A stretch of 64,000 bases of DNA from Syngnathus acus (lineage: Eukaryota > Chordata > Actinopteri > Syngnathiformes > Syngnathidae), in NCBI RefSeq assembly GCF_901709675.1, contig NC_051092.1, positions 3,414,491 through 3,478,490 on the forward strand, read 5' to 3'. Below, piece by piece: positions 50,501-63,710 of the stretch. Position 1 is the first letter of the stretch, and every line of letters begins with the position of its first letter. The translations under genes and the position numbers were made by a program. The notes beneath the pieces are model-generated. The model was not told where the DNA came from. It made no database searches and saw only the letters and a list, made by a program, of their open reading frames with translations.

Positions 50501-53500
50501 GGATTAATTACTCCCAACATGAAGCTCCCAGCTGAAGATCCAGCAGAAGGCCGTGAAGATGAATAGCAATAGGAAAGGAAATGAAGTGTAGCCTCGCGTG
50601 TGCGGCGCATGGAATTGTCATCAGAGGTCCTCACGCCCACTTGGAAGGGAAAAGACTCCAGTGTGTTGATGTGGACGGAAAAGAGCTAAATGGAAGACGG
50701 ACGGGACAGCGCAAAGACAGGAAACGTCTTCTCCGCTTGTCATTCAAGTCCAGTAGCTCGGCGAGGCCTTCAGGCGCTTCTGGATTTTGCACGCACATAA
50801 GTCACGGCTACGTCGAGCTGCTTTGAATTATACGCGATTTTTTTTTTTTGCTAAGGCACAATATTGGCATTCAACGTCATGTGTACCTCTTGCGGCATCC
50901 AACATTAAGTTCCTTTGCATGTGAACTTGTGATGCTCCAACCAAGTATTCCCACATCAGAAGACACGAGTCTCTGGCGGATTGAGTTACGCTCCAGTTGG
51001 CACTCAGATGAAGGCGTTGAAGGTCTTTGAAAGGAAAAAGACACTTTTTTTTTTTATTGGCTACGCTAACCACTCGCTAACATTCCACATTAACAAGACC
51101 TTTCAGCTTCTTCCTCTTTGCCGTGGTGGCTTCCATAAAACACCACCATTGTCTTCTCCTGAAGGACAGCACGGCAGCATGCAAGCGCCAGCACGCTTCG
51201 GTTCCAACTTCACGTTGCGTCACTGTTTATTTGTCTAAATGTGTAACGGAACTTACACAACGGTACGGCAAGAAATAACCTGTACCAAGAAGCGTGTGTG
51301 TAAGCGTATATTTGCCCGCAAGGTTTTGTGCCGAGGACGTGCTGCTATGCTCCGTGGGGCTCTTATCTGTCACTGGGCTCCTGTTGAGAGATAATTTGAG
51401 AATTTGGCCAACAAAAACAAACACTACAACATGTCATCACACATCGCACTCTGATGGCCGCCGTTTGACCCGGATGAGTTTTCCTATATCCGATGGGAAA
51501 GTGTCGGACTGTTTTGTCTATTAGCGCTATTACCGCGTTCATTTATTGAGCTAAAAGCCTTGTTGTGGAAGTTGTCGCTTCCCCCAGAGGAGTGCTGAGT
51601 GCTGCGCTTTGCCTTGGCGGAGGTCATTTTGCAAACGAGAGGGACGTGTCAGCACTTAAAAAAAAAATAATGGAAATAGTGAAGAGCAGCACCTGCTGGG
51701 TGACGATACAGAGGAAGAGACCGTTGATACTTTACATTTTGCAAGTGTTACATTCTCCATCTTGCCAGTCCTTTCCATTGCAATGTGGGAAGTTTGTCTT
51801 CCTTACACGTCAGCGTGAAGATGCCAAAGAAAAAACACGCAGAGTTAGGGTGAAAGGGGATCTGCCGGAATGTTCTGTCCGTCTTAACTTTCCCACATAC
51901 ATAAAAGAGATTTCACATTTCCTCTCCGGCACCAGCGGAGGTTCCTGCACCGTCCGATCGGATCCCGGCGAGAAAAGCCAGCGCTTTCTTTTCACAATGT
52001 GAACATTTAGTTGGATAACTGAGCGCGATTGTGCATTGAAAATATCAACAATGGGGCAAATGGATCACCTGACAGGACAAAGACGCCAACAACAAACTAT
52101 ATAACGTCTTCATCCATCTACTTGGTGCAAAATTTCCTTTTTCTGTTTGTCCGTTACACAAAGTACGCAAAAATAGCATGTTTGAAAAAGTGTGCACAGT
52201 TTGCACCTGAATAAAAAAAAAAATCAGCCTTGGAAATAAGTGCTTGATATATTTTTGGTGTCTCCTGCTCGCAGAGTTGTGTCTACGGTGAGAACCGCAC
52301 CTCCATCCAGTGCACCACGCCCTCCCTGGCCAAGCTAGACCTGCCGCCGCCGGTGGTTACCAAAGTGGCGTTCATCCTGGACGGCTACGCCACCGACCAG
52401 TGGGACCTGATTTACGTAGAGGACCCCCTTTTCCAGGACCCCAAGCTCACATCCAAGGACAACAAGAGCGTCGTGGAGCTCAAGGTAAGACCACGACTTA
52501 GAAATTATGTTGAAAATTTAGCGCCCTGGAGCTACTTCCGCTGAACTCTTCACGTGAAGTCTCAAGAAGGCGCCCATTTTGTTTGGAAGTAGCCATTTTA
52601 GGTATTTGTCGGCCATTTTGCAGGGGTTCTTCCAAGACAGATTAGCGACCAAATTTCAAGCACTTCTAGACAACAAACACCACTGAATTGTGAAATCATT
52701 CATATTTTATCTTTGCCCGTGGACGGAGCAAGGTAACAACATTTGCTGAGTCAGCATGAGCTCCACAAGGTGGCCAAATGCTAAGCTAATTTGTTGTTTA
52801 CTCTGTGGCTGACTTTGCGAACATTCCCACGTGCACGCCTGTTTGGGTCACGCCGGGAAGGAAACAATACAGAAACAAAAACAGGAAGTGGAGTCTGTTT
52901 CCCATCGTTTTTTGGTTTTTTTGTCCAGTTTTAGTGGCTCAACCTTTATGTCTGCGAGTGCATTGTTGTTGCTGCCAAGGTCAAACCTCTTGACAATGTC
53001 AAATGAATTAACACAATGAAAACATTTTTATTTCTTTGGTCTTTTTTGAAAAAAAATATTATTTTACTCTGCCGACCACAGCAGATGCTTCGAGGCAGCT
53101 GCGCTGAAAGATTTTTTTTTTTTCTCCTGGGGTGACCTTGGCCCTGTGGTTAAATCCACCTCCTTCCTTTACGCCTTCATCGGAGACGGCTTTTTATTTG
53201 AGGCAAACTTCACACGAACGAAACAGCATCTGATATAAGTTTGAATTATTAGCACTGCTTAGCAAAGCTGACAACTTGACAAGTATTGTCATAATTGACT
53301 GTAAAATTTAACTTGTACTTTTTTACTTATACATTTTGAGTCTCTTCTTTTTGACCTTTACAAATCTGTGTTGCTACTTTTAGTCTCCCCCCACACACAC
53401 ACACGAAGCTGTTCTTCTACTTAAGTCAGGGGTGTGAGTACTTTTGCCACCTGATCACTTGACAAACATACTGTAAACACAAAGCTCAACACACGCCAGG

Positions 53501-56500
53501 CGTGGATGGCGTGAAGGAACGCTGGTATGGGGCTTCACGAGAGACTCCCTGGCATTTGTCGCTGCAACACTTTATTTAGAGGTTGGGACAGTTTCTTGCC
53601 AGGTTCCGTAACAAAGTTGTCATGGTGACACTTGGCTAATTCCGACAAATATTTCATGTCATTCATTTGTATGGTATGGTATATTTATTTGTTTGTTATG
53701 AGTATATTAAGTCATTATTTTAACTAGTTTATTTTTTCTTAAAGTTATATATTTTTTGCTCATGGATTTTATTTTTGTATTAAATTAAATATGAAATTAT
53801 TTTTATAAATATTAATTCTAGTTTACATTTGTTTTCATAGTAAATCTAAATAATAATTTGGAAAAATACAGTAATATCGAACAAATGTTCCTGATAGAAT
53901 GCAATATTTTGAAACATGAAATATGAAACAAACATCATATTGTTTTTAATACGCACACTAAGTAAGTCAATATTTCCTAAGAGTGTGCGTGCATGCATGT
54001 GTGTGTGGGAACAGGTGCGAGCCTCCGCTCTGTGTCAAATCTGGAAATCCTGAGCTGTCACGGCAGGAATGTGATCATTCTTTTTATTGCCTTCTGCTGC
54101 ACTCAAACAAGCATGCCACTATATTGTGTATGTGCGTCTGTGTGTATGTCTGCGTGTGTGTGTGGAGTGTATAAGAAAAACAAAAGTGAGTAAGAAAGTG
54201 AGAACGAGCAAAGAGTGACTGGTGTGTTGTCGCCACACTATAATAAGCCACGCAACAAATTGTCTCCATGGCGATAATTCAGTTTTGCGTTTGCTTTGCA
54301 AGAGAGTTGTGTAATGACGCTGTGGCACCAACAGGGCGACCGCATGGACCGCGAGGCCATGAAGTGCCAGGTGCTGACCGTGTCCAACCGCAGCTGCGAG
54401 ACCCTCACGCTGGTGGGCAACACGCTGGAGTGCACCGTCCCCAACGAGCTGCACGCGGCCACCGCCAAGGAGCTGCAGGTGGAGGTGAGCCACAAGGTCA
54501 AAGGTCACCCTGTTGATGTAAACGGAATTTTTGAATCACAGTAGATGATGCACCGTCAAACACACAAATATACAAAATTTAAATACTTGCGAATGAGCTG
54601 CTGTAGACCACAGCTCACATCCAGACGCTCACGCGCTGACTAATGGTAACCGGCCAACCCGACTCCTGCCCCTGATGTTGTTTGCTCGGCCATGACACAT
54701 ATCGGGGGATGGGGAACACATATAATTGACCCCCATTGAAAAGCATTCTGGCTTTTATATAAAACTCTGCGTTCCAACTCGAGACGAGCCTGATCTTTAT
54801 AACCAAAGTCGCACGTTTCCACGGCGACACATGCCAGTCTCAGTCCACGCTGGACTTTTATTGTGAGAGCAGACGCCGGATGTCGAAGCCTTTCACTCGT
54901 CACGTCTCCTCCTGCTGAGGCTTTTACCACATTGAGCTATCTGTAAAAAGTAGACGGAACGCTCAAGGAATGCCGGAGAAGAAGTCAATAAAGACGCAGA
55001 CAGAGACGTGTAAATCTCTATTTACGTCCCGGATCGTTTAAGTGAAATGCGACGGGAGTGGAATTAATACAGCGACATTTTTTGTGCATAATTGGAAGAA
55101 GGAGTTAAGAACATTCAGAGATTGATTTAAAATATAGTCGCTCAAAAAAGTTTTAAAATGTTTTAAAAAAACAAAAATTCTTTTATGGAATAACTCCCGC
55201 TTCATTGAGCAAAGCATGCAGTTAGCACAAAGCTAACAAAAGCAAACTTCAAATAGGAAATGCTCCCAGCCGACACTATCAGAGGACCTTTCTTTATCTT
55301 CAGGCTAATATCCTTTAGCTGTTTTCTTGCGCGCGCACACACAAACACATCTCAAGTCAAAGTGGTAACCTCATATCCACTAAATTTAATAAAAGCAGGG
55401 GCAATATCACTGATGTAATCTGACCTCAGATAACTGCGTGTCTGTGTGCGTTTGTGTGTGTATAAATAATCTGTCTATGGCTGTCTCAATAAGGCTCAAG
55501 GGGATCAAACCTTGCCTGAAGATAAAAGTGGTCCATATGAACTATTTAATAACACTCCGTTGGATTCAACATTGTTTGCAGTTTTGTCTTTTTAATTGTA
55601 TACTATATTAAAAAAAACAGCTCTACTATCATGTGTATAAACAATTCAGTCCTGATTTTATTTAATTTCTTAGTTACATTTGTCTTAAAATCATGAAATT
55701 TAATAATTGATAACATTTTTATGAATTATATTTTTATTGTGAATATATTATTTGATTACATTTTTATCATCACACACCCTTGTGTCTAATCCAAAACTCT
55801 GTTCCAGTGGCGGCAGGCCGACTCCATCCGTCACCTGGGCAAGGTGACGCTGGCGCAGGAACAGGATTACACAGGTCTGGTGGTGGGCTGTGTGTTGGTC
55901 AGCCTGCTCCTGCTGATGCTTGCCACGCTGCTCATGTGGCGCAGGAACAAGCGCATTGACGGTGAGTTGGAGACGGTCAAGGCATCCTGGTGGATTGCTC
56001 TGCGCTAACTTAGCAGCTAATGTAATATGAAGACAATTTGATGAAGTCCGTCAAAATCAAGCTAAGTAAGAGTGAATGGTTCTCTCCTGTAGATCTGTCT
56101 GAGGTGTGGTACGACGGCCGCGGCGACATCCAACATCTGGACAGGCTTGCTAGCGCCAGGAGCGTCAGTCCCACTAACGAAATGGTGTCTCACGAGTCTG
56201 TGGACTACAGAAGTACACTGCTGGAAGGTACGTGGAAGCCACTTGTTGTCCCCCGCCGTTTATCATAAATACAGAAATGTCTTATTTGCCCCTTCAGACC
56301 AGGGCACGGAGCGTCCCGAGACGTGCCGAGCGGTCCCCGTCCTTTTCGGGTCCAGCCGGGAACTGCTGTCTCCCCGGCTGGGGGCGCTGGCCCGCGGGCT
56401 CGGGATGGAGGGCGAGCTGGTGTCGCCGCTGCTGATGGCGCCGGTCCACATCGACCTGTCCAGTCTGCATCCTGACTTACTGAGCGAAGTCCAGCACGTG

Positions 56501-59500
56501 GTGATCGCCCAGGACAAACTCCTGCTGCATCTCAACCAAATCATCGGCAGAGGTGAGTCGTAAACTCACGACGGCCATTTTTGACACCAATTTGTACGCG
56601 ACGCAACCCTGCGGGACGCCCGCCCCAGCCAGCCCTTCACAATTGCCCCCGTGAAGGAAAAAGGAGCCTCCGATTTTCACCGCGACTAATTCCTGCGGCG
56701 CTCGCAACCCGACACCCTCGGCCATCTGCGACGGCGTGATAGGGGAACGTCGCGCTCATTTCGTTCCCACCGCCGCCCCCCTGAGAACTCCCATGCCCGC
56801 AAACTGCAGCTATAATTCATTGATGGGGGGGGGGGGTGTTAATGAATAAAGCCTGGTGTTGACTTACTCTTGCATGCTGACTTGGGAGGTGTGTAAACAT
56901 GAGAGCTAATTTGCTACATTAGAGTTGAGATGTTAAATGTAAATTTCCTAAATATGAGTGTGAGTATGAAATATGATGTGTCCCCTGCAGGTCACTTTGG
57001 ATGCGTCTTTCATGGAACTCTACTGGAGCCGGACGGTCAGAACCAACACTGTGCCATCAAGTCTCTAAACCGTAAGCTCCTTTTTTTTTTTTTTTTTTAC
57101 ACACAGGCAGCGAGGAACAGACATTCCGTTGCCATCCCGGCAAAACGTTTCCAATCAACTATGACATCACAATCAGGTTATCAGAGACTTGTTTTTTTTC
57201 TTCTAACCGCTAAAAGTGATGAATAAGCGTGGCCTGGTGAGGATTTTAATCTAGTAAAGATGACAGTAAGGGGACGGGATGGGATGAGGTCTTGTCCCCT
57301 GGGATCTCGACCTTTTGACTCTCATCTCTTTGTTGTCTTTTGTTTCATATGAAGGCTTCTTCCTGTCGCTATGACAACCAATCAGAGAACCTCAACATTA
57401 TGTTGTCCCACTTTCATACAGAGACTCTGCAAAATTGCCACGTCGGCGTCGTAATGTTTATCCACCTGTGCCTTTTACACACAACCCAGTAACACAACAG
57501 TGACAATTGCGTTCAACATGAGCTGGGAAGGTAGAAAATACGTGGAGGAGGGTTTTATTTCCCGAGCCATCATTTCACACGGACATACTGACCCGCTTCC
57601 AGAAGTGCTTACTTCTTTGGCCGCCCCTGTCTCGCCTAAAGGCATCACAGACTTGGAGGAGGTGACCCAGTTTTTGAAGGAAGGCATCATCATGAAGGAC
57701 TTCAGCCACGCCAACGTGCTGTCGCTGCTGGGCATCTGCCTGCCGCCCGAAGGCTCGCCGCTCATGGTTCTGCCCTACATGAAGCACGGAGACCTGCGCA
57801 ATTTCATCCGCGACGAAGGCCACGTAAGAACAACAAGCTCGGATGTGACTCCTTGTGACATCACTGATTGGTCCGTTGCCGTCCCGCAGAACCCGACGGT
57901 GAAGGACCTGATGGGCTTTGGACTCCAAGTGGCCCGGGGGATGGAGTACCTGGCCAGCAAGAAGTTTGTCCACCGGGACCTGGCAGCCAGGAACTGCATG
58001 TGAGTGTCCAAAACCAAACCAAAAGTGGACCAAAGGGGCCGGACGTTAATTTTGTTTGCTTTTGCGTTGCCAGGCTGGACGAGAGCTACACGGTGAAGGT
58101 GGCCGACTTCGGGCTGGCGCGCGACGTCTACGACAAAGAGTACTACAGCATCCACAACAAGAGCGGTGTCAAGCTGCCTGTCAAGTGGATGGGGCTGGAA
58201 AGTCTGCAGACGCACAAGTTCACCACCAAGTCTGACGTGGTACCAAAACAACATCTAATTCATTTTGAAACTTAAACACTGATAACTTGATTTGAGAAAT
58301 GTGTTTCATGTCTCTTGACTCTTGTTTTGCTTTTCAGTGGTCGTTCGGCGTGCTGCTATGGGAGCTGATGACCCGCGGGGCACCGCCCTACTCGGACGTC
58401 AACTCCTTTGACATTACCGTCTTCCTCCTGCAGGGGCGCCGCTTGCTGCAGCCCGAATTTTGCCCCGATTCCCTGTAAGTGGCATTCCGCTCACCTTGTA
58501 TATCATAAAGGTTTTTTTTTTCATTTTTTCCCCAATGCTCAAACAAGTTAAGCATGACAGGAACAGTTCAAATATTTTTTTTTAAAAATTGTAAACTTAA
58601 ATAAATAAATAAATAAACGTTTAAAAAAACAAATGTTATTTCTTTTTAAGTCATAAATGAATTAAAGCTGATTTCAATAAGAAGCTTCACACCTTTGAAA
58701 AATGATGCAGGGTGGCGTAAAATGTTCTGGTCATTGCGTCATCATGTTAGTTATATTGAAGGAGGAAATTATAAATCCGGAAGGTTCTCATCAAGACCTT
58801 TCATTTGAGATACAACTCAATGATTTATCAAATGAAGGTTTTTTTTTTTGCTCCTAGTGAACAGTTAAAATGGTTTCAAAGCAAAGATAGCGTGTGGTGC
58901 ACATCAAGTGTTCCACTTCTGATTTATGAGCATGAGAGACAGGAAGCAGACAAGCAAAAACACGCGTGTTGAACCTAACGTGACGTGACAGCTGCCGACC
59001 AAGGCGACCCTTTTTCTTCTGCTCCTGGAAATCGGATGCCGGCTTTCTTTTTTCTTTGTGTTTCCTTATCTTGACTGGTTGCTTAGCGCTCAGCGCGCGC
59101 GGCGGCATTCCAGCCGCCCTCGTCAGGAAAACGCATCAATCAGGGAAAATGTCAAAGCCGGCAGAGATTTTCAATGTGTCTTTCCTTCTCTGTCAAAGAC
59201 TATTTTTTTCCTCGACACTGAGCGAAACCTGATTGAGCCAAAAAAAAAACTTGTGCCTCAAATTGAACCCTTGTTGCTTCCTTTTAGCTACACGGTGATG
59301 GTCGAGTGCTGGCACCCGAAGCCGGAGCGTCGTCCCTCCTTCTCCGACCTGGTGTCCAGCATCGCGAGTATCTTCTCCAGCTTCAGCGGCGAACACTACG
59401 TCCTGCTCAACACCACCTACGTCAACATCGAGAAGATGACCCCCTACCCGTCCCTCCTCGCCACCACCGACCCGTCCTCCTCTTCCTTGTCGTCATCCCA

Positions 59501-59567
59501 AACCTCCACCTCCCTAACGTCCCACCCGCTCCTCTTTTGCCACCACGAGCGGGTGTGTTGCGCTTGA
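35532..59567 (+). CDS. met: Met receptor tyrosine kinase (HGF receptor), 21 coding exons, ~1416 aa
   Basis: Exons: 35532-36539, 36625-36822, 44581-44784, 47387-47512, 47619-47795, 48606-48763, 49124-49241, 49338-49474, 49594-49758, 50229-50328, 52275-52484, 54335-54484, 55808-55961, 56093-56227, 56298-56552, 56991-57071, 57642-57823, 57890-57999, 58074-58239, 58338-58474, 59288-59567. They join in phase to 4251 nt. Order: signal peptide (1-26), Sema domain with furin site KRRRRRS (cut after 306), PSI domain (CGWCDGRC), IPT repeats, transmembrane helix about 940-960, juxtamembrane ARSVSP and Cbl-type DYR (Tyr1007), then the kinase. Kinase landmarks: GRGHFGCV, Lys1122 in [11 protein letters not shown] (Asp1216), DFG (1234-1236), activation tyrosines 1246/1247 and docking tyrosines 1361 and 1368 (YVLL, YVNI). 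Differences: KWMGLESL where mammals have KWMALESL, and a new Ser/Thr-rich tail ending CCA. Confidence 0.95.
36540..36624 (+). other. met: 85-bp intron splitting the met Sema region
   Basis: GT at 36540 and AG at 36623-36624 bound a very short intron with a poly(T) tract. Read through, it adds six codons and a stop, which would give a truncated secreted Sema fragment. The phase is 0 on both sides and removal restores a Met-like frame ([19 protein letters not shown]). Confidence 0.7.
36823..44580 (+). other. met intron 3 (7.8 kb, second within the coding region)
   Basis: The largest intron. Recognised content is limited to GT/CA runs (41259-41273, 41297-41316), an AT-rich TTTATTTAATTAAAT tract at 39061-39120 and a short transposon-end-like phrase at 42294-42330. 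No nested gene is seen on either strand. Confidence 0.45.
42294..42330. repeat. remnant of a fish transposon terminus
   Basis: ACCACTTCATTAGGTACACC is a phrase I associate with ends of common fish DNA elements. No partner terminus or target duplication was found. Confidence 0.3.
44785..47386 (+). other. met intron holding repeat-family copies
   Basis: 2.6-kb intron between Sema exons. It contains three ~165-bp repeat units at 45420-45870 (listed separately) and a GC-richer patch near 46970-47200 of unknown nature. No exon is recognised. Confidence 0.45.
45420..45870 (-). repeat. ~165-bp repeat family, three tandem copies in a met intron
   Basis: The anchor GTGGGTCTACTCATCATAGA (45461) recurs as GTGGGTCAGCTCA (45641) and GTGGACCTACTTATTATAGA (45794), spacings 180 and 153. 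The last copy also holds AAATTTCACGTTGCCAAGTG and AACTGGCTTAGGGGCC. Same orientation as the 32.9-kb copies. Confidence 0.65.
50329..52274 (+). other. met intron between coding exons 10 and 11
   Basis: 1.9 kb with no recognised element. A short frame near 51925-51999 (SGGSCTVRS) faintly recalls the start of an IPT exon but lacks a following donor, so I do not call it. Confidence 0.4.
52485..55807 (+). other. met introns around coding exon 12
   Basis: Apart from exon 54335-54484 this is AT-rich intron. A weak ~165-bp repeat-like block (GTCTCAAGAAGGCGCCCATT and CCATTTTAGG) appears at 52555-52690, and GT/TA-rich tracts near 53990-54170 and 55440-55460. Confidence 0.4.
58475..59287 (+). other. 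last met intron
   Basis: Intron of 813 bases with an AAATAAATAAATAAATAAA microsatellite near 58600-58617 and the acceptor CTTCCTTTTAG. No other element is seen. Confidence 0.5.
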
Positions 59568-60230
59568 GGATTACGAGGGAAGAACTACTGTGGGTCCCAA
59601 CACTGGACAGAGGACAAGCTCTTAATGTAAATAGATTGTTGATCGTCTCAAGTTGTTGACTTCCCGGACGTTTTTTTTGGGAGGAAGTCAGAAACCTTGA
59701 AGGAGGAGTGTTGCTTTCTTCTCGGTAATGTGAATTATGTTCAGTGAAAAAAAATGAAACCAGATAAATGTCAGTGGGTCATTTTAGAAAGACTTTTGGG
59801 ACCGTTGTAGCCTTTTTTTTTTTTTTAAATCAACCCCAGTGTTACTTAGCAACATGGAATTTGGTAGGCATCTTTATCATAAGTAGACCCACAAAAAAAG
59901 TCTCAAGAAAAACGTGCATGTGGTTTGAACGGTCACTTTAGGCTCCTTCCCGGAGATTCTTCAAACTTCTGTTTTGAAAAAAGCCAAGTCATTTTAGGCT
60001 ACGTTTAGCCATTTTCCAGGAGTCCCTCAAAAACAAATTCCGTCTAGAGAGTTTGTGTGAACACGTATACTTGACAAATGAACAATATTTTTCAGATACA
60101 ACAACAAAAAAAATGGCCGCACTGACAGACGGAATGTTTGCTCCGGAAAAAAAAAAGTCTATTATATTTGTAGCGGCGACACGATGACGACGAACTCACT
60201 GCCATGTTGTAAATAAAAACGCGTCGAGTC
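59568..60230 (+). other. met: met 3' UTR with AATAAA at 60212-60217
   Basis: The stop codon ends at 59567. The first canonical AATAAA is 60212-60217 (TTGTAAATAAAAACG), giving a UTR of about 0.65 kb; further AATAAA lies near 60350. The UTR includes a ~165-bp repeat copy at about 59830-60000, as does the tes 3' UTR. Confidence 0.6.
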
Positions 60231-61290
60231 ATGTTTAGCCTGACGTTAGCCGCGATTCATCATGGAAAAACGCGCATGTTGACAATGTGTATGTGTGTGC
60301 GCGAGAGAGAAGCCTGGAGGTACATGTTCATCTTCTTACGTGATGTTATAAATAAATCTACATGAGTTTCCGACGTGCATGCTTTGCTTGCTCTAATTGA
60401 ACGTCTTGCATGAACACACCTGTCCTCCAGGTGAATGCGCCACACACGCGTGTAATTACACGCGTGTGAATTATGGCCGCTGTCATTCACAGTTGCGGAG
60501 CTGACGGACAAGTGTAAAATCATACAGGTGTGGGCTACATAACGCAGACGTCAAAATGGATGTTGGACCTCAAATACCGGCTGCATGTAAGTCTTCTTTT
60601 CCCATTAGCAGAGAATGACCTATGACCTCATGTTGACCTCTCTTGACAGGTACTGTCTAGACAGTCCTCTCCCCCATGGTCATTTCCATGCCGGTTTAAT
60701 GTGAGTCGTGAAGGTATTTGGCTGACAAAGGTTTGCCTGTACAGGTTTGTATTGACACTTTGTAAAATTCAACCCCCAAAGCTGATTTGGCTTGAAATTT
60801 TGATGGGCGTGTCAATTTCAAGTAACTGCACAAAGATTAGTTAAGAATCCATGCTTGAAAAGACTTGTAAGGTGGTCGGGGGGTGTCTGCCATTGTGGTT
60901 TGAAGTTTTCGGATCATTTCCAAAAGAACTACAAACTCTGTAGCACCTTCGGGAATGTTTTTAAAAATGTAGCCCCTGGAGCTAGTTTGACTTAGCAACA
61001 TGAAATTGCGTGGGTATGTTTATCATGAGTAGACAGGTTGAGAAAAAGTAGTCAATCATTTGAAATTGACATGGAGGAGACTAGAAGCTTGTTTGGTTAA
61101 CCCCCCCCCCCCCCCTTTCAATGTTTTCACAAATCAGCTCCTTGAATTTTGACTTAGCAACATGAAATTTAGTAGCTATGTCTATTACAAGCAAACCCAC
61201 AAAAAAAGTCTAAAGAAGCCATGCTCAACAAGACACAAAAAGTCTAATGTACCATTTTAGGACTCATTTCCAAGTATCTTTCAACTTGGT
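59830..61290 (+). repeat. ~165-bp repeat family cluster after met
   Basis: Copies share TTAGCAACATGGAATTTGGT (59847), GACTTAGCAACATGAAATT (60989 and 61151, spacing 162), ATCATGAGTAGAC and ACCCACAAAAAAAGTC. A partial copy lies near 60780-60930. Orientation matches the tes 3' UTR copy. They alternate with CCATTTTAGG-like blocks. Confidence 0.65.
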
Positions 61291-61806
61291 AGCATCTTTA
61301 GAAAAAAATCCCAGATTTAACATTAAACACCCAACTCCCTTTATTTCATTGGTTAGCACTGGTAACCAAACAAGGTGCACTGAGCACACCACCGCGCTCA
61401 GCAAACATCCTGTTGGACATCTTTCAAAATCAATATGTTCTCCTTACAACAGTTGATGTTAAGAAGATAAAACCCTTTTACGGCGACCTTTGCACACAAT
61501 AAGCGATGACAAGAGAGCGGTGGTCGTCATCCGAGTGTTGTTTACATGGCGACACAAAGCTGTTAGCTTAACTTCTTTACACCTGTGTCACATGATCCTC
61601 GTGGGCACGCCCATTCCAGATGAAGCTTTGTGACACACTCAGAAGTTGGAAATTTCCCACTTTTTTTTTTTTTCTATGAATGCAGCAAGTGTGCGTACTT
61701 AATAGACTAGCTGATTAAGTAGAGCGGATGGAATATTTCCCAGCTCGCTAGAACAAAGCATGCTTGCTGGGTATCCTAATATGATAAATCAATTAGGATA
61801 CAGTTT

Positions 61807-62014
61807 CACACACACACACACACACACACGCACACACGAAGGCATGCAGTTTGTGTGTTATCCTAAGATAAAGCAACCAAAAGAATGCCAAGTAACATTC
61901 TGACCTACTGAGTCAACGTGCACCCATTCTGAGCTGTTAATGGGGCTTTGGCATGAGAGAAAGCAGGGAGGCGGATGGCACGGGGTGGTAACACACACAC
62001 ACACACACACACAC
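61807..62014. repeat. two CA microsatellites
   Basis: CA runs at 61807-61829 and 61991-62014, each about 23 bases and each followed by CACG/CGCG interruptions. Simple sequence, likely polymorphic. Confidence 0.9.
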
Positions 62015-63710
62015 GCGCATATGCACACATTGCCACACACTGCCCCCTTGGTTTATAATTTGTGAGGCTGACACTCACGTGTCTAAAGTTGAGGCTGGTT
62101 TGGGGTTGTTGTTTCTTTCCTGGCGGCTGCCAGTTGCGCAGCTCTTCTCATGAGCTCAGCTCACATTCCTCATGTGGGCCCATCTGATTTTCCACACCTG
62201 AATCATTCCACCATCACTCATCCAAAAGTGTAAAGAGGACAGGGAGTGTGGGCACAGGCAGCCAGGAATTCCACGGGAGTGCAGTCAGTCGGACCCCTGA
62301 TGAGAGCTGATATCTTTTTCATATCTTGTCAAAAGTGAGGTATACTGACAGACACAGTGAAGCTGGAACAACACTTACTATTGTTTCATTATTTTTTTTT
62401 AAATGAAGTTTCATTGTATCCCTGACATTTTGTATCCAACTGTGGCCTGATTTTCAGGGAAATGCTGGAAGTAGCTGGCAGCCAAAGGTCATATCAGGTT
62501 TTTGCCTTTTGTCTGCACTTTATTATCTGAGTTTCCTGACCGCTAATGAGCGACCCTGACGAGATCCGCAGCACTTTTTCCGTCTGCTTGCTTCTTGGAA
62601 AACTGACTAAGTAAAGGCCAAGAAGATGGTGAGCTCAGTAGAAATAAAAGACACCATCTTGCTTATGCATCAATATGTCATATAGGAGCTTCTTACTCAC
62701 CTTTTAATAAACTCACTTTCTGCTAAACTAATGAAGCAGTCTCAACACTATCAGGTGCATCCCCACCTTTTTATGCTCCCAAGGACATTTTGGGAGACAA
62801 AAAAAAAAAGTTACTATGTAGACTTTCATCTTTATATTTCATTATGCTACAGCTTTGATATTCCCTCGAGGTGATGATTGTCCAGGCGGGAACAGTGTCA
62901 TGACTCAGCAGAGGCTGACGCTGAGTCACAGAGGTCGCCTTTCACAAGTCCTCAATGCTGCTTTGAGTCCCTTTTGCTGCACACCGCAGGATATTTTCAA
63001 GTTTGAGGCCGCTCGAACTCTGGTTTGCTTCATCTTTTTCAGATCTCCAGCTGAGTTGCCTGGCAACGCGTGTGGCATCTGTAGATGCCCCCTAGCAAGG
63101 GGAGAACTAGGGTAGACAATAAGGTATCACATGATGCTATATGATATGATAAGATACAAAAACACGATACTGTACAATACAATGTGGAACGAGACAATAC
63201 TGCACAACAGTAACACCCAAAAGAATCTCAGGATGGTGGGCACAGTTACAATAGTTCACAAAAACTGACAAATAACTAGCCTGGGTGACATTTAATCTAA
63301 TTTTCTTCTAATAAATGACTTTTTGTCTCGTTTGCTTTGAGAAAAGGAATGCCTTCTAAATCCTGTCTTACATTGCCATCTAGCGGACAGAAACGGCACT
63401 ACAGAAGCCTCCGACAGGTAATAAACTTCAATTGATTTTTATTTAATAATCATAAAGCGTCAGTACTATTGTAAATGTATTAATACTCAATAAATACAAA
63501 TATAATGAAATAATTAATAAAATAAAATAAATATCGTATTTAAATAATATTTTTAAAGCATGATTCGGCCACAATAGAAATAAATTAGACAAATGAACAG
63601 TGTAATTAGGCTACTCAGAAAGGAAAGTCTGTTCGCACAAGAAATAAAAGTTAAAACCAAACAAATATATGCTAATAAAATAAATATTTTCTGAACAGCT
63701 ATTACTATTG

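Noticed and set aside
51925-51999. Possible extra IPT-like exon in a met intron (SGGSCTVRS after a CAG)
   Set aside because: Similarity is only a few common residues, no donor follows before the stop, and the flanking exons already join in phase to a complete Met.
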